Origin: an uncultured Campylobacter sp.
Lineage (GTDB): Bacteria; Campylobacterota; Campylobacteria; Campylobacterales; Campylobacteraceae
Reading direction: 5' to 3'
Assembly: GCF_937997405.1 (NCBI RefSeq)
Contig: NZ_CALKTL010000190.1
Coordinates: 1 to 9,463 of the forward strand
DNA: 9,463 nt
Every line of letters starts with the position of its first letter. Position 1 is the stretch's first letter. The notes under the pieces are model-generated. The model saw only the letters and a program-made list of their open reading frames with translations, had not been told where the DNA came from and searched no databases. Of this stretch, positions 1-7,764 are shown piece after piece. The position numbers were made by a program, and so were the translations under genes.

Positions 1-1002
1 CTAAAAATATAAATGGTAAAATATATAATAAATATCTAAAAATATCGGCAGCATCATCAAACTTACTACCAAATATTATATTTATTAGAATGGGTGATAG
101 AAAGTATATAATGGTAGCGGAACATATTGCTATTCCCAGCATAACAAAACCAAGAAACCATATATGTTTTTTAATAATCCTTATGTTATCGAATTTATAT
201 ACAAATAATGGAGCAAATGAAGTTGCAATTATAGGTGCCATAGCTGTTATACTGCTAAATAATTGAATTGCAGAAGCATATAAGCCCAAAGTTGTATCAT
301 CACTTAAAAATTTAGTCATTACTATATCAATTCGCCAAAATACGCACATAAAAACTATTCCCACAAAAAAAGGTAGTCCATCTTTTAATTAAATGTAAAA
401 AATAAATCCTTATTTAAAATCTTATAAATCAAAAACAATCCTATAGCCATACTAATACTTTCCAACGCATATATAAGTGCATAAAAATATATATTTGTAA
501 TATTTAATAAATATAAAAATCCTAAAAAAGATACTCTAATAATTACAAAGATAATATATAGGATACTTCTATACTTTATCATAGTCTGAGATTGTAAGAA
601 CGCAGTAATAATCCCAAAAGCTTCGTCAACTAAAATACTAAATCCAAGAATAACAGCTAGATAAAATATATTTATATTATTATTGAAATATATAAATAAT
701 AAAAATGCTAAGTATGCTATTGCACAAAAAAGAGATCTAATAAAAAATCCACTGCCCATAAGACTTTTACGCTCCACAATATTAGCATTAGCAAGTTTAG
801 GAACCATTATTTCGGCAGAATTTACATATGAAAGCGATTTAAATATCACAACAAGACCTAAAATATATTGGAAGATCCCGTATCCCTCTACCCCCAAAAC
901 ACGTGCCAAGATAGATGCGGTCACCACTCCAGCAACAATCCTAATACTATGTTCTAATAAAAGCCAAGAAATATTTTTTATAACCATAAGTTTATTATTC
1001 AC
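1..1002 (-). pseudogene. wzx: Wzx-type polysaccharide flippase, frameshifted, 3' end beyond window
   Basis: This is an inner-membrane flippase of the MOP/RfbX family, which moves undecaprenyl-linked glycan units across the membrane. The first frame (1002 to 385, 205 codons) starts with the typical N-terminus: NISWLLLEH, then LARVLGVEGYGIFQY, followed by several hydrophobic segments. It stops at TAA 387-385. The next frame then carries on the same family: from 388 it reads LKDGLPFFVGIVF, then WRIDIVMTKF and LGLYASAIQLF, and it stays open for 129 codons to the left edge. Adding one T in the AATTAAAA at 390-383 would give TTT AAT TTA AAA GAT and join the halves as FNLKDGLP, so a one-base deletion explains the break. 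The start is GTG at 1002, with GGA eight bases upstream; an ATG at codon 6 is the alternative. Base composition is strongly AT-rich. It is either a real pseudogene or a sequencing error. The family call is strong; the symbol is by class only. Confidence 0.85.
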
Positions 1003-1661
1003 GTTTCAAATCCGAATATAAAATTTATTTCTAACTCGCCACCCAGCATACCGAAATGAATTAAAGGCTCTTAAAATAATTGTGATATTATTTTAAATTG
1101 ACCAATTTTTCATATACTATATTTCAATTTTATTAATATAAAAATACAAATTGCTGCGCTAACTCACCCACCAAAGCTTAGTAAGCCTGATTTGACGAAT
1201 TAGATTAAATTTACCATATTTTCATTCATGTTTCTACATTCATATTGGACGTAAAAGCAAAATCTAACGATGTCAATTTAATCCTTTTATGATTTAATTA
1301 CCAAAAAGCTCATAAAATAAACTCCGGTGTAAAAAATTATTTGAATTCGTAATTATGCAGATCGATGTTTATATCTAACATTTTTAAACATTCTACTTTC
1401 TACAAATTTTATTAAGATATTGTGTTAAAATTTCATCTTATCTTTCCCGTACTGAGTAAAATTTTATATTCAAATAGCACGCCGACAAATTCCGTTCTTC
1501 GATATGGAAAATATACATTCTTATCAATCATCTTTCTTTCGTTATCGACAAGATTGAAGTAAAAATCGAAAGAAATGCCAAAGAAAACAATATTAAATCG
1601 AGCCGTCGTTTAAAGGAACATTCTATTATGATAATCATATTTATGATATTGTACTATATAT
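1003..1661. other. AT-rich stretch without an intact gene; probable gene debris
   Basis: About 660 bases lie between the wecC stub and the flippase. All minus-strand frames are broken by stops. The longest open stretch I can see there (about 1614 to 1441, 58 codons, containing NERKMIDKNVYFPYRRTEF) has no start near its 5' end and no family I recognise. A plus-strand stretch of similar length (about 1480 to 1695) also lacks a proper start. Just before the flippase, a 24-codon open tail ending FIFGFET stops at TGA 1001-999, which overlaps the flippase GTG as GTGA, as if the end of a lost upstream gene. With wecB and the wecC stub on one side and a broken flippase on the other, this is most likely the residue of deleted glycan genes. 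No RNA gene or complete mobile element is visible. Confidence 0.55.
1071..1096. repeat. Perfect 10-bp A/T inverted repeat upstream of flippase
   Basis: TTAAAATAAT at 1071-1080 and its exact reverse complement ATTATTTTAA at 1087-1096 flank a six-base loop, about 70 bases before the flippase start. The stem is purely A/T and no U-tract follows on either side, so it is a poor terminator. It could be a protein binding site or overlap a promoter, since TAAAAT and TAATAT resemble -10 boxes. In DNA this AT-rich it could also be chance. Confidence 0.4.
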
Positions 1662-1739
1662 TTAATAGCTCTTACCTAACAAAAGCGCCGCCGTAGGCAG
1701 CCCTATATACCCAAGACCTAAGATGCAAACTTTTTTCAT
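1662..1739 (-). pseudogene. wecC: UDP-ManNAc dehydrogenase N-terminal stub (wecC remnant)
   Basis: The ATG at 1739 overlaps the wecB stop as ATGA. It opens 25 codons reading MKKVCILGLGYIGLPTAALL, then LGKSY and a TAA. This is the N-terminal Rossmann strand and dinucleotide-binding loop (GLGYIG, residues 8-13) of the UDP-glucose/UDP-mannose dehydrogenase family. In a gene overlapping wecB, the expected member is WecC, which oxidises UDP-ManNAc to UDP-ManNAcA with NAD. Family members are about 400 residues or more; here resemblance ends near residue 24, and no continuation is seen in any frame of the next 650 bases. So this is a large 3' deletion or replacement, not a simple frameshift. The family call is strong for so short a piece because the motif, the start and the coupling to wecB all agree. 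Confidence 0.8.
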
Positions 1740-2872
1740 AATATTCCTTTTAAAAATTCCAGTATTTTTTTACAAGCTTTACCGTCGCCATACGGACTTA
1801 TACTTTTACTCATTTTATCATATTCATCTTTTAAATTTAATAATTTTTGCACCTCTTTTATTATATTTTCGCGCTTGGTACCGATAAGCTTCACGCATCC
1901 TGCTCTTATCCCTTCAGGTCTTTCGGTAGTTTCTCTGATAACTAAAACGGGCTTACAAAGGCTCGGCGCCTCCTCTTGGATGCCGCCACTATCTGTTACT
2001 ATCATATATGACTTGCTCATAAGATAGACGAAACTATCATACTCTAGCGGATCAATTAAAAATATATTCGAAATGCCCGATAAAATTTCTCCCACAGGCT
2101 TTCTTACATTTGGATTTAGATGCACGGGGTAAACGATGTCGATATTTTCATTTTTTAGCGCTATTTCACGTAAAGCCTCACAAATATTAACAAAGCCTTC
2201 TCCAAAATTCTCTCGTCTGTGTCCTGTAACGAGAATAAATTTTCTATCACTAAGCTTATATTTAGAATTTATAAAGGATAAAATTTTATTTTTTAGCAGC
2301 TCGTTGTTTTCGATTTTATCTATCGTCCACAAAAGTGCGTCTATGACAGTGTTGCCGCTAACGATTATATTTTTTGAATCTTTGCCTTCTTTTAAGAGAT
2401 TGTCTCTCGCATCGACAGTCGGCGCGAAGTGATATTTAGCTATGAGCCCCGTCATCTGCCTATTTATCTCTTCAGGAAACGGCGAATAGATATCGTGCGT
2501 CCTAAGACCAGCTTCGACATGTGCCACGTCGATCTTTTGATAATACGCCGCCAAAGAAACGGCATAAGTAGTAGTCGTATCTCCATGCACAAACACGATG
2601 TCCGGGGTATATTCGCTAAATACATCGCGCATACCAAGCAAAACGCCTGACGTAATATCGTACAGATCCTGCCTCTGCTTCATTAAATTTAGATCAAAAT
2701 CGGGCTTGATCTCAAAAAATTCAAGCACCTGGTCGAGCATCTGCCTGTGCTGCGCCGTAACGCAAACCTTCACTTCAAATTCCGCGTGCTTTTGAAATTC
2801 CTTTATCAACAGAGCCATCTTAATGGCCTCCGGGCGCGTTCCAAATACTATCAAAATTTTTCTTTTCGTCAT
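1736..2872 (-). CDS. wecB: UDP-N-acetylglucosamine 2-epimerase (non-hydrolysing)
   Basis: A cytoplasmic enzyme that interconverts UDP-GlcNAc and UDP-ManNAc, the first step towards ManNAc or ManNAcA in surface glycans. The 378 residues match the family's full length. Visible motifs are FGTRPEAIKMA (10-20), TAQHRQMLDQVL (39-50), HGDTTTT (96-102), HVEAGLRT (118-125), FPEEINRQ (132-139), GHRRENFG (217-224), HLNPNVR (251-257) and TDSGGIQEEAP (293-303), then ERPEG (317-321). Conserved acid and histidine positions (D98, E120, E135 or its neighbour E134, H218) are present. The start ATG has AAGGGAG just upstream. It begins 150 bases after magIII. I see no clear terminator or strong promoter in that gap, so read-through from the operon is possible. 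Its stop overlaps the wecC stub, so this was once a wecBC pair. The gene looks intact although its pathway partner is gone. Confidence 0.95.
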   Translation of the reverse strand: MTKRKILIVFGTRPEAIKMALLIKEFQKHAEFEVKVCVTAQHRQMLDQVLEFFEIKPDFDLNLMKQRQDLYDITSGVLLGMRDVFSEYTPDIVFVHGDTTTTYAVSLAAYYQKIDVAHVEAGLRTHDIYSPFPEEINRQMTGLIAKYHFAPTVDARDNLLKEGKDSKNIIVSGNTVIDALLWTIDKIENNELLKNKILSFINSKYKLSDRKFILVTGHRRENFGEGFVNICEALREIALKNENIDIVYPVHLNPNVRKPVGEILSGISNIFLIDPLEYDSFVYLMSKSYMIVTDSGGIQEEAPSLCKPVLVIRETTERPEGIRAGCVKLIGTKRENIIKEVQKLLNLKDEYDKMSKSISPYGDGKACKKILEFLKGIL

Positions 2873-3022
2873 AAACTCCCTTAAATATCAGTTTTTTAAC
2901 CGAATTTATTGCTGTAATTTTAATTAAATTTTGCTATATCGGCGCTTAACAATACATAAAATCACCTATTTGTCGCTACTTGGATGGTATAGAATGTTCT
3001 TTGCTTCAAAGATGGCTAAGAT

Positions 3023-3721
3023 TTATTTTAAATTATCAAAAAATTCCATTGCAAAATCATCAAAAATTTTGCTTTTTAGATGCGCTTTGCAAAATTCCAC
3101 TATAAGCCCGTGAAATAGCGCATACACGCCGTTTTCGTTCTCCAGCTTATCTGCTTTTGCCGCCGCATCGCAGGGAGAGTTAGTAGAATTTACAAGCTTA
3201 TATATTCGCTCAAATTCTAGCTCACTGAGCCACGCGCTAAGCTCGTCGTAGCTTTCAAACTCATAGCCCAAAGCCCCGAGCAGCCGCGCCGAGTAGCTGT
3301 CTGCAACCATCACCGCGCGCTCGCACGCATAGCACAAGATCGCATCGCAGCTCTCCGCGCCGATTCCCTTGCGCGCTAACAGCCACTCGCGGCTAACGCC
3401 CGCTTTGAAGCTCTCAAAATCCCCAAAATCCGCGATTATCGCTTTGCAAAGCAAACTTAGACGTTTAGCTTTTTGATTATAAAATCCGCTCACTTTAATG
3501 ATCTCCGCAAGCTCCGCTTCATCTAGCCCGGCGATGCTTTCTAAGCTCAAAAGTCCTTTGCTACGCAGGTTTTGCAGCGCCGCGTCGGCATTGCGCCACG
3601 CCGTACTTTGGATCAAAATCGCCCCCACGACCACCTCAAAGCTTCCAAACCCGGGCCACCAGCGAAAATCCTTAATTTTCACGGCGCGAAAAAGCTCGAT
3701 AAAAAGCTCGGTCGCGCTCAT
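3023..3721 (-). CDS. magIII: 3-methyladenine DNA glycosylase, MagIII type
   Basis: A base-excision repair glycosylase of the endonuclease III fold that removes 3-methyladenine from alkylated DNA. The 232 residues follow the Helicobacter pylori MagIII pattern. An N-terminal WWP (21-23) and W42 match the aromatic base-binding pocket. SGFYNQKAKRL lies at 77-87, and the helix-hairpin-helix LLARKGIGAES at 113-123. Then come DAILCYAC and VMVADSYS with the presumed catalytic D140. K211 lies where MagIII has its carbamylated lysine (from memory of the family). There is no C-terminal four-cysteine iron-sulfur motif, which argues against a classical Nth. The start ATG at 3721 has GGAGG six bases upstream and overlaps the stop of the small ORF before it as ATGA. 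It is last in the tightly packed operon. Databases may name it simply endonuclease III domain protein. Confidence 0.88.
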   Translation of the reverse strand: MSATELFIELFRAVKIKDFRWWPGFGSFEVVVGAILIQSTAWRNADAALQNLRSKGLLSLESIAGLDEAELAEIIKVSGFYNQKAKRLSLLCKAIIADFGDFESFKAGVSREWLLARKGIGAESCDAILCYACERAVMVADSYSARLLGALGYEFESYDELSAWLSELEFERIYKLVNSTNSPCDAAAKADKLENENGVYALFHGLIVEFCKAHLKSKIFDDFAMEFFDNLK

Positions 3722-3843
3722 CTCGCGCCTCCGAAATTTCTGGCGTCGTTTCTAAAATTTCGCGCGGCGACGGCGATTTTCCGCATGCACTCTAGCACGG
3801 CGATAAAATTTACGCCAAATTTAAATTCGCGCGCCGTATTCAT
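3718..3843 (-). CDS. 41-residue basic small ORF between DUF815 ATPase and magIII
   Basis: Not a recognised family. The ATG at 3843-3841 overlaps the stop of the DUF815 gene as ATGA, and its TGA at 3720-3718 overlaps the ATG of magIII as ATGA. It therefore fills the 118-base gap exactly with one open frame. AAAAGG lies a short way upstream as a possible ribosome binding site. The product starts MNTAREFKFGVNFIAVLECM and ends RNFRNDARNFGGAR. It is net positive, with a hydrophobic middle (FIAVLECM) too short for a membrane span and a small RNF repeat. Caution: four AAATTT words lie in these 126 bases and account for most of its Phe, Asn and Lys. It could be a translated linker that couples magIII to its upstream gene rather than a working protein. 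Confidence 0.5.
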   Translation of the reverse strand: MNTAREFKFGVNFIAVLECMRKIAVAARNFRNDARNFGGAR

Positions 3844-4820
3844 CTGCCGCCTTTTAAATTTGCAAAAAATTCCTCATTAAAGCTCAAGAAAAACTGCTTT
3901 GCCGCGCGGCCGCTGCGGCTTGCGCGAAGCATCGCAAACTCCCGCGCCTTTGTGTGCAGCGCATCTAAATTTGCGGCAAAGCTCAAGCGAAATTCCGCCG
4001 CACTCATACCTTGCGCAGCCGCAAAATAGGCATCTACGATCCCCAAATACTCCCGCATGCTCCCGCCGTAGAAGCTTAGCTGCAGCCCGAAGCGCTCGCT
4101 TAGGCTGATTCGCTCGTTCGCCGCATCGCTTAGGTGTAGCTCGCCGCGGCTGATCTGCGCGGCGTCGTTATCGCTTGCGCATTCGCCTACGATGTGGCGG
4201 CGATTGGATGTCGCATACATCAGCACGTTGCGCGGCGCGCGCTCTAAGGATCCTTCTAGCAGCGGCTTAAGGTGCTTGTAGCCGCTCTCGCCGAGCTCAA
4301 AGCTCAAATCATCGCAAAAGATGATAAATTTAAAGTTCGTTTCGCGGATTGCGTCGATTATATCCACAAGAAAGCCCAGATCGTCCCTGCCGATCTCGAT
4401 GATCTTAAGGTCTTGCGGGATAAATTTAGAAAAAACCGCTTTTGCAAGACTTGATTTACCGCAGCCGCTCTCGCCCCATAAAAGTGCGTGGTTGGCGCTG
4501 CAGCCGCGTAGGAAAGCGTCCGTGTTTTTTATAAGAGCCGATTTTTGGCTCTCTAGCCCCACGAGTGCGTCAAGATCAGTAAAATCGATGTCTCGGACGA
4601 TCTTTAGCGCCTTTTTATTCGCGCGAAAGACGGCGACCTGTACCGTGCGCCAATCAATCGCGCTAAAATCGCTGAAATAAATTTGCTCGCCGGCGCCGCT
4701 CTGCACGCTTTTTAGGACGGCTTTCGGCGCTAAATTTAAACCGCACGCCGCGTTTAAATTTAGCTCTTCGCTTCTGCTTTTGCTCGCGCTTTTTTTGATA
4801 TTTTCATCGCAAGTTCGCAT
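3840..4820 (-). CDS. DUF815 family AAA+ ATPase
   Basis: A predicted cytoplasmic P-loop ATPase of the DUF815 group (COG2607); its cellular role is not known to me. The 326 residues contain the linker FTDLDALVGLE (80-90), a Walker A loop GESGCGKSS (116-124), a Walker B strand FIIFCDD (165-171), a sensor-1 region MYATSNRRHI (201-210, N206) and the family hallmark ISLSERFGLQLSF (238-250) with a candidate arginine finger R243. All ATPase residues look intact. The N-terminal 80 residues are poorly conserved and hydrophilic. The start ATG at 4820 lies inside the 3' end of mfd (17-base overlap), with AAGGGAG seven bases upstream. Its stop overlaps the small ORF before magIII. Coupling to Mfd and MagIII hints at a DNA-linked or stress role, but that is inference only. 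Confidence 0.88.
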   Translation of the reverse strand: MRTCDENIKKSASKSRSEELNLNAACGLNLAPKAVLKSVQSGAGEQIYFSDFSAIDWRTVQVAVFRANKKALKIVRDIDFTDLDALVGLESQKSALIKNTDAFLRGCSANHALLWGESGCGKSSLAKAVFSKFIPQDLKIIEIGRDDLGFLVDIIDAIRETNFKFIIFCDDLSFELGESGYKHLKPLLEGSLERAPRNVLMYATSNRRHIVGECASDNDAAQISRGELHLSDAANERISLSERFGLQLSFYGGSMREYLGIVDAYFAAAQGMSAAEFRLSFAANLDALHTKAREFAMLRASRSGRAAKQFFLSFNEEFFANLKGGR

Positions 4821-7764
4821 TTTTTAGCTCCCTTCGCAGATAGATTAAAATTTCATTTATCACGTCGTCATCGTCGCGCGTCTGTGCCTTTAATCGCACC
4901 TTATCGCCGTTTGCAAGGGTGATCAAGATATTTTCGTCCATGCTCGAAATCACGCGCAAGCCAAGCTTCGTAGCCAAAACCTTAATCATCATCACGTCGA
5001 TGAATTGCTTAGTGTAAATGTCCGCGCGCCCGAAGCGATCCTCGATCTCGCCGAAAATTTCAAGCACTTCGCTCGCCTCGGCGCACTTGCTAAGCCGCCT
5101 GTAAAGATCCAAGCGTAGGTGATCCTCCCTGATAAATTCCGAGTTTAAAAATGCGTTTACGGAAATTTTAAGCTCTACGCTCGCAGCAGCGCTCTTTCTG
5201 CTTAGCAGCTTGCCGATTTCTTCTTCGAGCATCTTTAGATAAAGCGAGTAGCCGATCGCTTCGATATGCCCGCTCTGCGCCTCTCCGAGTAGGTTTCCGC
5301 CGCCGCGAATTTCAAGATCGTGATACGCTAGCACCGAGCCGCTACCCAAAAACGAGTTGCTCTCAAGCGCTACGAGCCGCTTTAGCGCGTCCTGCGTAAG
5401 AGCGGTTTTATCCTCGATCAAAAAGTAGCAAAAGCCCTGTTTGTTGCTGCGCCCGACGCGGCCGCGCAGCTGGTGTAGATCGGCGATACCGAATTTATCC
5501 GCGTTTTCGACGATGATCGTATTTACGCGCGGCATATGAATGCCGCTTTCTACGATGCTGGTGCAAAGTAGCAGATCGTATCCGCCCGCTACAAATTTTA
5601 AAATTTCATCCTCCGTAGTTTTAGCGTCGATCTTGGAGTGCAAAATTAGAATTTTAAGGCTCGGCAAAATTTCAAGCAGCTTCTTTTTGGCGCTTTGCAT
5701 CGTCGCGATGTGATTGTGGACGTAAAAAATCTGCCCGCCGCGTCGCAGCTCGCGCGAGATCGCCTCTTTTATGATCTTTTCGTCCCACTGCTTGACGAAG
5801 GTGCGCACGTCCAAGCGGTCCTGCGGCGGGCTAAGCAGCGTAGAGTAGCTTTTAATCGAGCTTAGCGCCATATTTAGACTGCGCGGTATCGGAGTGGCAG
5901 ACATACTAAGCAGGTGCGAGGCGGCGCTTTTCTCTTTGAGCCGCTCCTTTTGCTTAACGCCGAATTTATGCTCCTCATCGATGATTATGAGCCCTAAATT
6001 TGCGGGGTTTAAATTTAAAAGCGAATGCGTGCCGACCACGACGATCGCCTCGCCGCTTTGCAGGCGTTTTAAAATTTCGCTCTTTTGCCTCGCGCTACTG
6101 AAGCGATCGAGCTTGAAAACGGGAATTTCAAACTCCCTAAAGCGCTCGCTAAGCGTGGCGTAATGCTGCGAGCTAAGCAGCGTCGTAGGCACGAAAAACA
6201 GCACCGAATGACCGCTGCGGATGCAGGCAAAAATCGCATTCATCGCAACCTCGGTCTTTCCAAAGCCCACGTCGCCGCTAAGTAGGCGGTCCATTACCTT
6301 GCCGCTTTGCAGATCCGCCAAAATCGCGCCCACCGCCTTTTGTTGATCGCTCGTGTAGCTAAAGCCGCTTGCGCTTAGAAATTTCGCATAATCCGCGCTT
6401 TTGTTTTTGATGACGAGCCCTCGCACCAGCTCGCGCTTGGCAGCCAGTGCGATGATCTTTGAAGCGATCGCAAAGAGCTTTTCGCGCACTCGCTCTTTAA
6501 TTTTTGAAAAGCTCGCCCTGCCCAGATGATCCAAGCTCACCGCGCCGCCGCTTGCGACGTAGCGATCGATCTTATTTAGGTACTCTACCGGCAGCAGCAG
6601 TTTGTCGCCGCCCTCGTAGAGCAGGGATACGAACTCCTTGCTGCGCCCCATCACCTCGATGAGCTCAAGCCCGTTAAATTTAGCGATACCGTGATCTTCG
6701 TGCACGACAAAATCGCCCACGTTTAGCTCATCCAGAGCTAGGCTCGATCTTCGCACGCGCTTTTTAGGCGCCGCTTTGTTTAGCGAAAGGATGATCCGCT
6801 CGGCGCTTATTAAATTTACGACGAAATCCTCTCGTAAAATTTCGATATTGCTAAATCCGCTAAGATCAAACGGCGCGAGCAGTGCGTCGTTTCGCGCGAT
6901 CAGCGCGATAGCCTCACTGCGGTGGAATTCAAAAAATTCCTGCGACGGCGTCACGGCGAGGTCTTTAAATTTACGCGCCGCGGGCAGCACCTCGATCGCG
7001 TCTAAAAAATCCAAATTGCGCTCGGAAAAAATTTCATCCTTTTTGATCTCGTGCAGTAAGACGCAATCAAACGCGCTCGTGTAATCGACGAAGCCCTCGA
7101 TGAACCAAAACCCGAGCGAGCCCAGATCGCGAGCTAACGCGTCGCTGTCCGCGCGCGATATCTTTTCGCTCACGCTCTCAAACTCGTCCTCGCTTAAATT
7201 TGCTAAAAAAGGCGCTATTTCGGCTTGCGAAAGCTCATCTTTTTCGCTTTTTTGCGTCGCGACGTCAAAGCGCCTGATGCTCTCGACCGTCTCGCCGTCG
7301 AGTAGAATTCTAACCGCGCTTTCGCTCCCTACCGAAAAAATATCGATAATCTCGCCACGGAAGCTAACCTCGCCCATGCTTTCGACGATGTCGCGCACGT
7401 CGTATCCCAGGCGCAAAATTTCCTCTTTTAGCTCGCTTAAGTTTAATTCGCTTCCAAATTTTATATTTAACGGGCGCAGATAGCTTGCGGCGGGGAGTTT
7501 GTTTAGGATTGTGCGGACGGGCGAGATTAAAATTTTTTTGCCGCTTGCTTTGTAAAACGCGCTAAGAGCAGTACTGATGCCCGCTAGCTCACCCATGTAG
7601 CTGCGCAGATCCTCGCCGAAACTCGCTCTAAAATCTGGCAGGCAAAAGGTCGCGTAGCCCATAAATTTAAGCACCTGCTCGCACGCCGCAGCCTCTTTAT
7701 CGTCCTCGCAGATCAAAATCTCTTTTTGGTTTTGCAAAAAGTATTCGTAAACCTCGGCTTGCAT
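4804..7764 (-). CDS. mfd: Transcription-repair coupling factor Mfd
   Basis: An ATP-driven DNA translocase that pushes stalled RNA polymerase off template lesions and recruits UvrA for nucleotide excision repair. The 986 residues suit the shorter epsilonproteobacterial form. In order there are: a UvrB-like N-terminal region with RGEIIDIFSVGSE (136-148); the CarD-like RNA-polymerase interaction domain starting LNVGDFVVHEDHGIAKF (347-363); a Q-motif region FSYTSDQQKAV (468-478); Walker A SGDVGFGKTE (496-505); the DEEH box (596-599); motif III SAT (622-624); SIVESGIHMP (736-745); motif VI QLRGRVGRS (765-773); the TRG motif region HDLEIRGGGNLLGE (815-828); and a C-terminal regulatory domain. No break or missing motif was seen. 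Its ATG overlaps the M23 gene stop by one base (TAATG), and the DUF815 gene starts inside its 3' end. Confidence 0.97.
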   Translation of the reverse strand: MQAEVYEYFLQNQKEILICEDDKEAAACEQVLKFMGYATFCLPDFRASFGEDLRSYMGELAGISTALSAFYKASGKKILISPVRTILNKLPAASYLRPLNIKFGSELNLSELKEEILRLGYDVRDIVESMGEVSFRGEIIDIFSVGSESAVRILLDGETVESIRRFDVATQKSEKDELSQAEIAPFLANLSEDEFESVSEKISRADSDALARDLGSLGFWFIEGFVDYTSAFDCVLLHEIKKDEIFSERNLDFLDAIEVLPAARKFKDLAVTPSQEFFEFHRSEAIALIARNDALLAPFDLSGFSNIEILREDFVVNLISAERIILSLNKAAPKKRVRRSSLALDELNVGDFVVHEDHGIAKFNGLELIEVMGRSKEFVSLLYEGGDKLLLPVEYLNKIDRYVASGGAVSLDHLGRASFSKIKERVREKLFAIASKIIALAAKRELVRGLVIKNKSADYAKFLSASGFSYTSDQQKAVGAILADLQSGKVMDRLLSGDVGFGKTEVAMNAIFACIRSGHSVLFFVPTTLLSSQHYATLSERFREFEIPVFKLDRFSSARQKSEILKRLQSGEAIVVVGTHSLLNLNPANLGLIIIDEEHKFGVKQKERLKEKSAASHLLSMSATPIPRSLNMALSSIKSYSTLLSPPQDRLDVRTFVKQWDEKIIKEAISRELRRGGQIFYVHNHIATMQSAKKKLLEILPSLKILILHSKIDAKTTEDEILKFVAGGYDLLLCTSIVESGIHMPRVNTIIVENADKFGIADLHQLRGRVGRSNKQGFCYFLIEDKTALTQDALKRLVALESNSFLGSGSVLAYHDLEIRGGGNLLGEAQSGHIEAIGYSLYLKMLEEEIGKLLSRKSAAASVELKISVNAFLNSEFIREDHLRLDLYRRLSKCAEASEVLEIFGEIEDRFGRADIYTKQFIDVMMIKVLATKLGLRVISSMDENILITLANGDKVRLKAQTRDDDDVINEILIYLRRELKNANLR

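Noticed and set aside
397..402. A6 tract (T6 on the coding strand) considered as a phase-variable cause of the flippase frameshift
   Set aside because: Adding or removing a base there does not restore the downstream frame: a TAA at 391-389 blocks it. The shift must lie between 390 and 383.
683..1021. Plus-strand open frame opposite the flippase gene
   Set aside because: It is the antisense shadow of a clear flippase coding region and has no recognisable protein features.
1533..1575. 9-bp inverted repeat TTTCTTTCG/CGAAAGAAA, considered as insertion-sequence ends
   Set aside because: The arms are only 25 bases apart with no transposase or target duplication; it is probably chance in AT-rich DNA.
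1627..1639. Near-palindrome TATGATAATCATA by the wecC breakpoint
   Set aside because: It is short and A/T-dominated, with no sign of a recombination or operator site.
2998..3012. Six-base stem TCTTTG/CAAAGA after magIII considered as a terminator
   Set aside because: The stem is short with a three-base loop and no U-tract, so it is not credible as a terminator.
2873..3022. Possible wecB promoter with TATAGC or TAAAAT as a -10 box
   Set aside because: Several equally weak A/T candidates exist and none has a matching upstream element, so I could not choose one.
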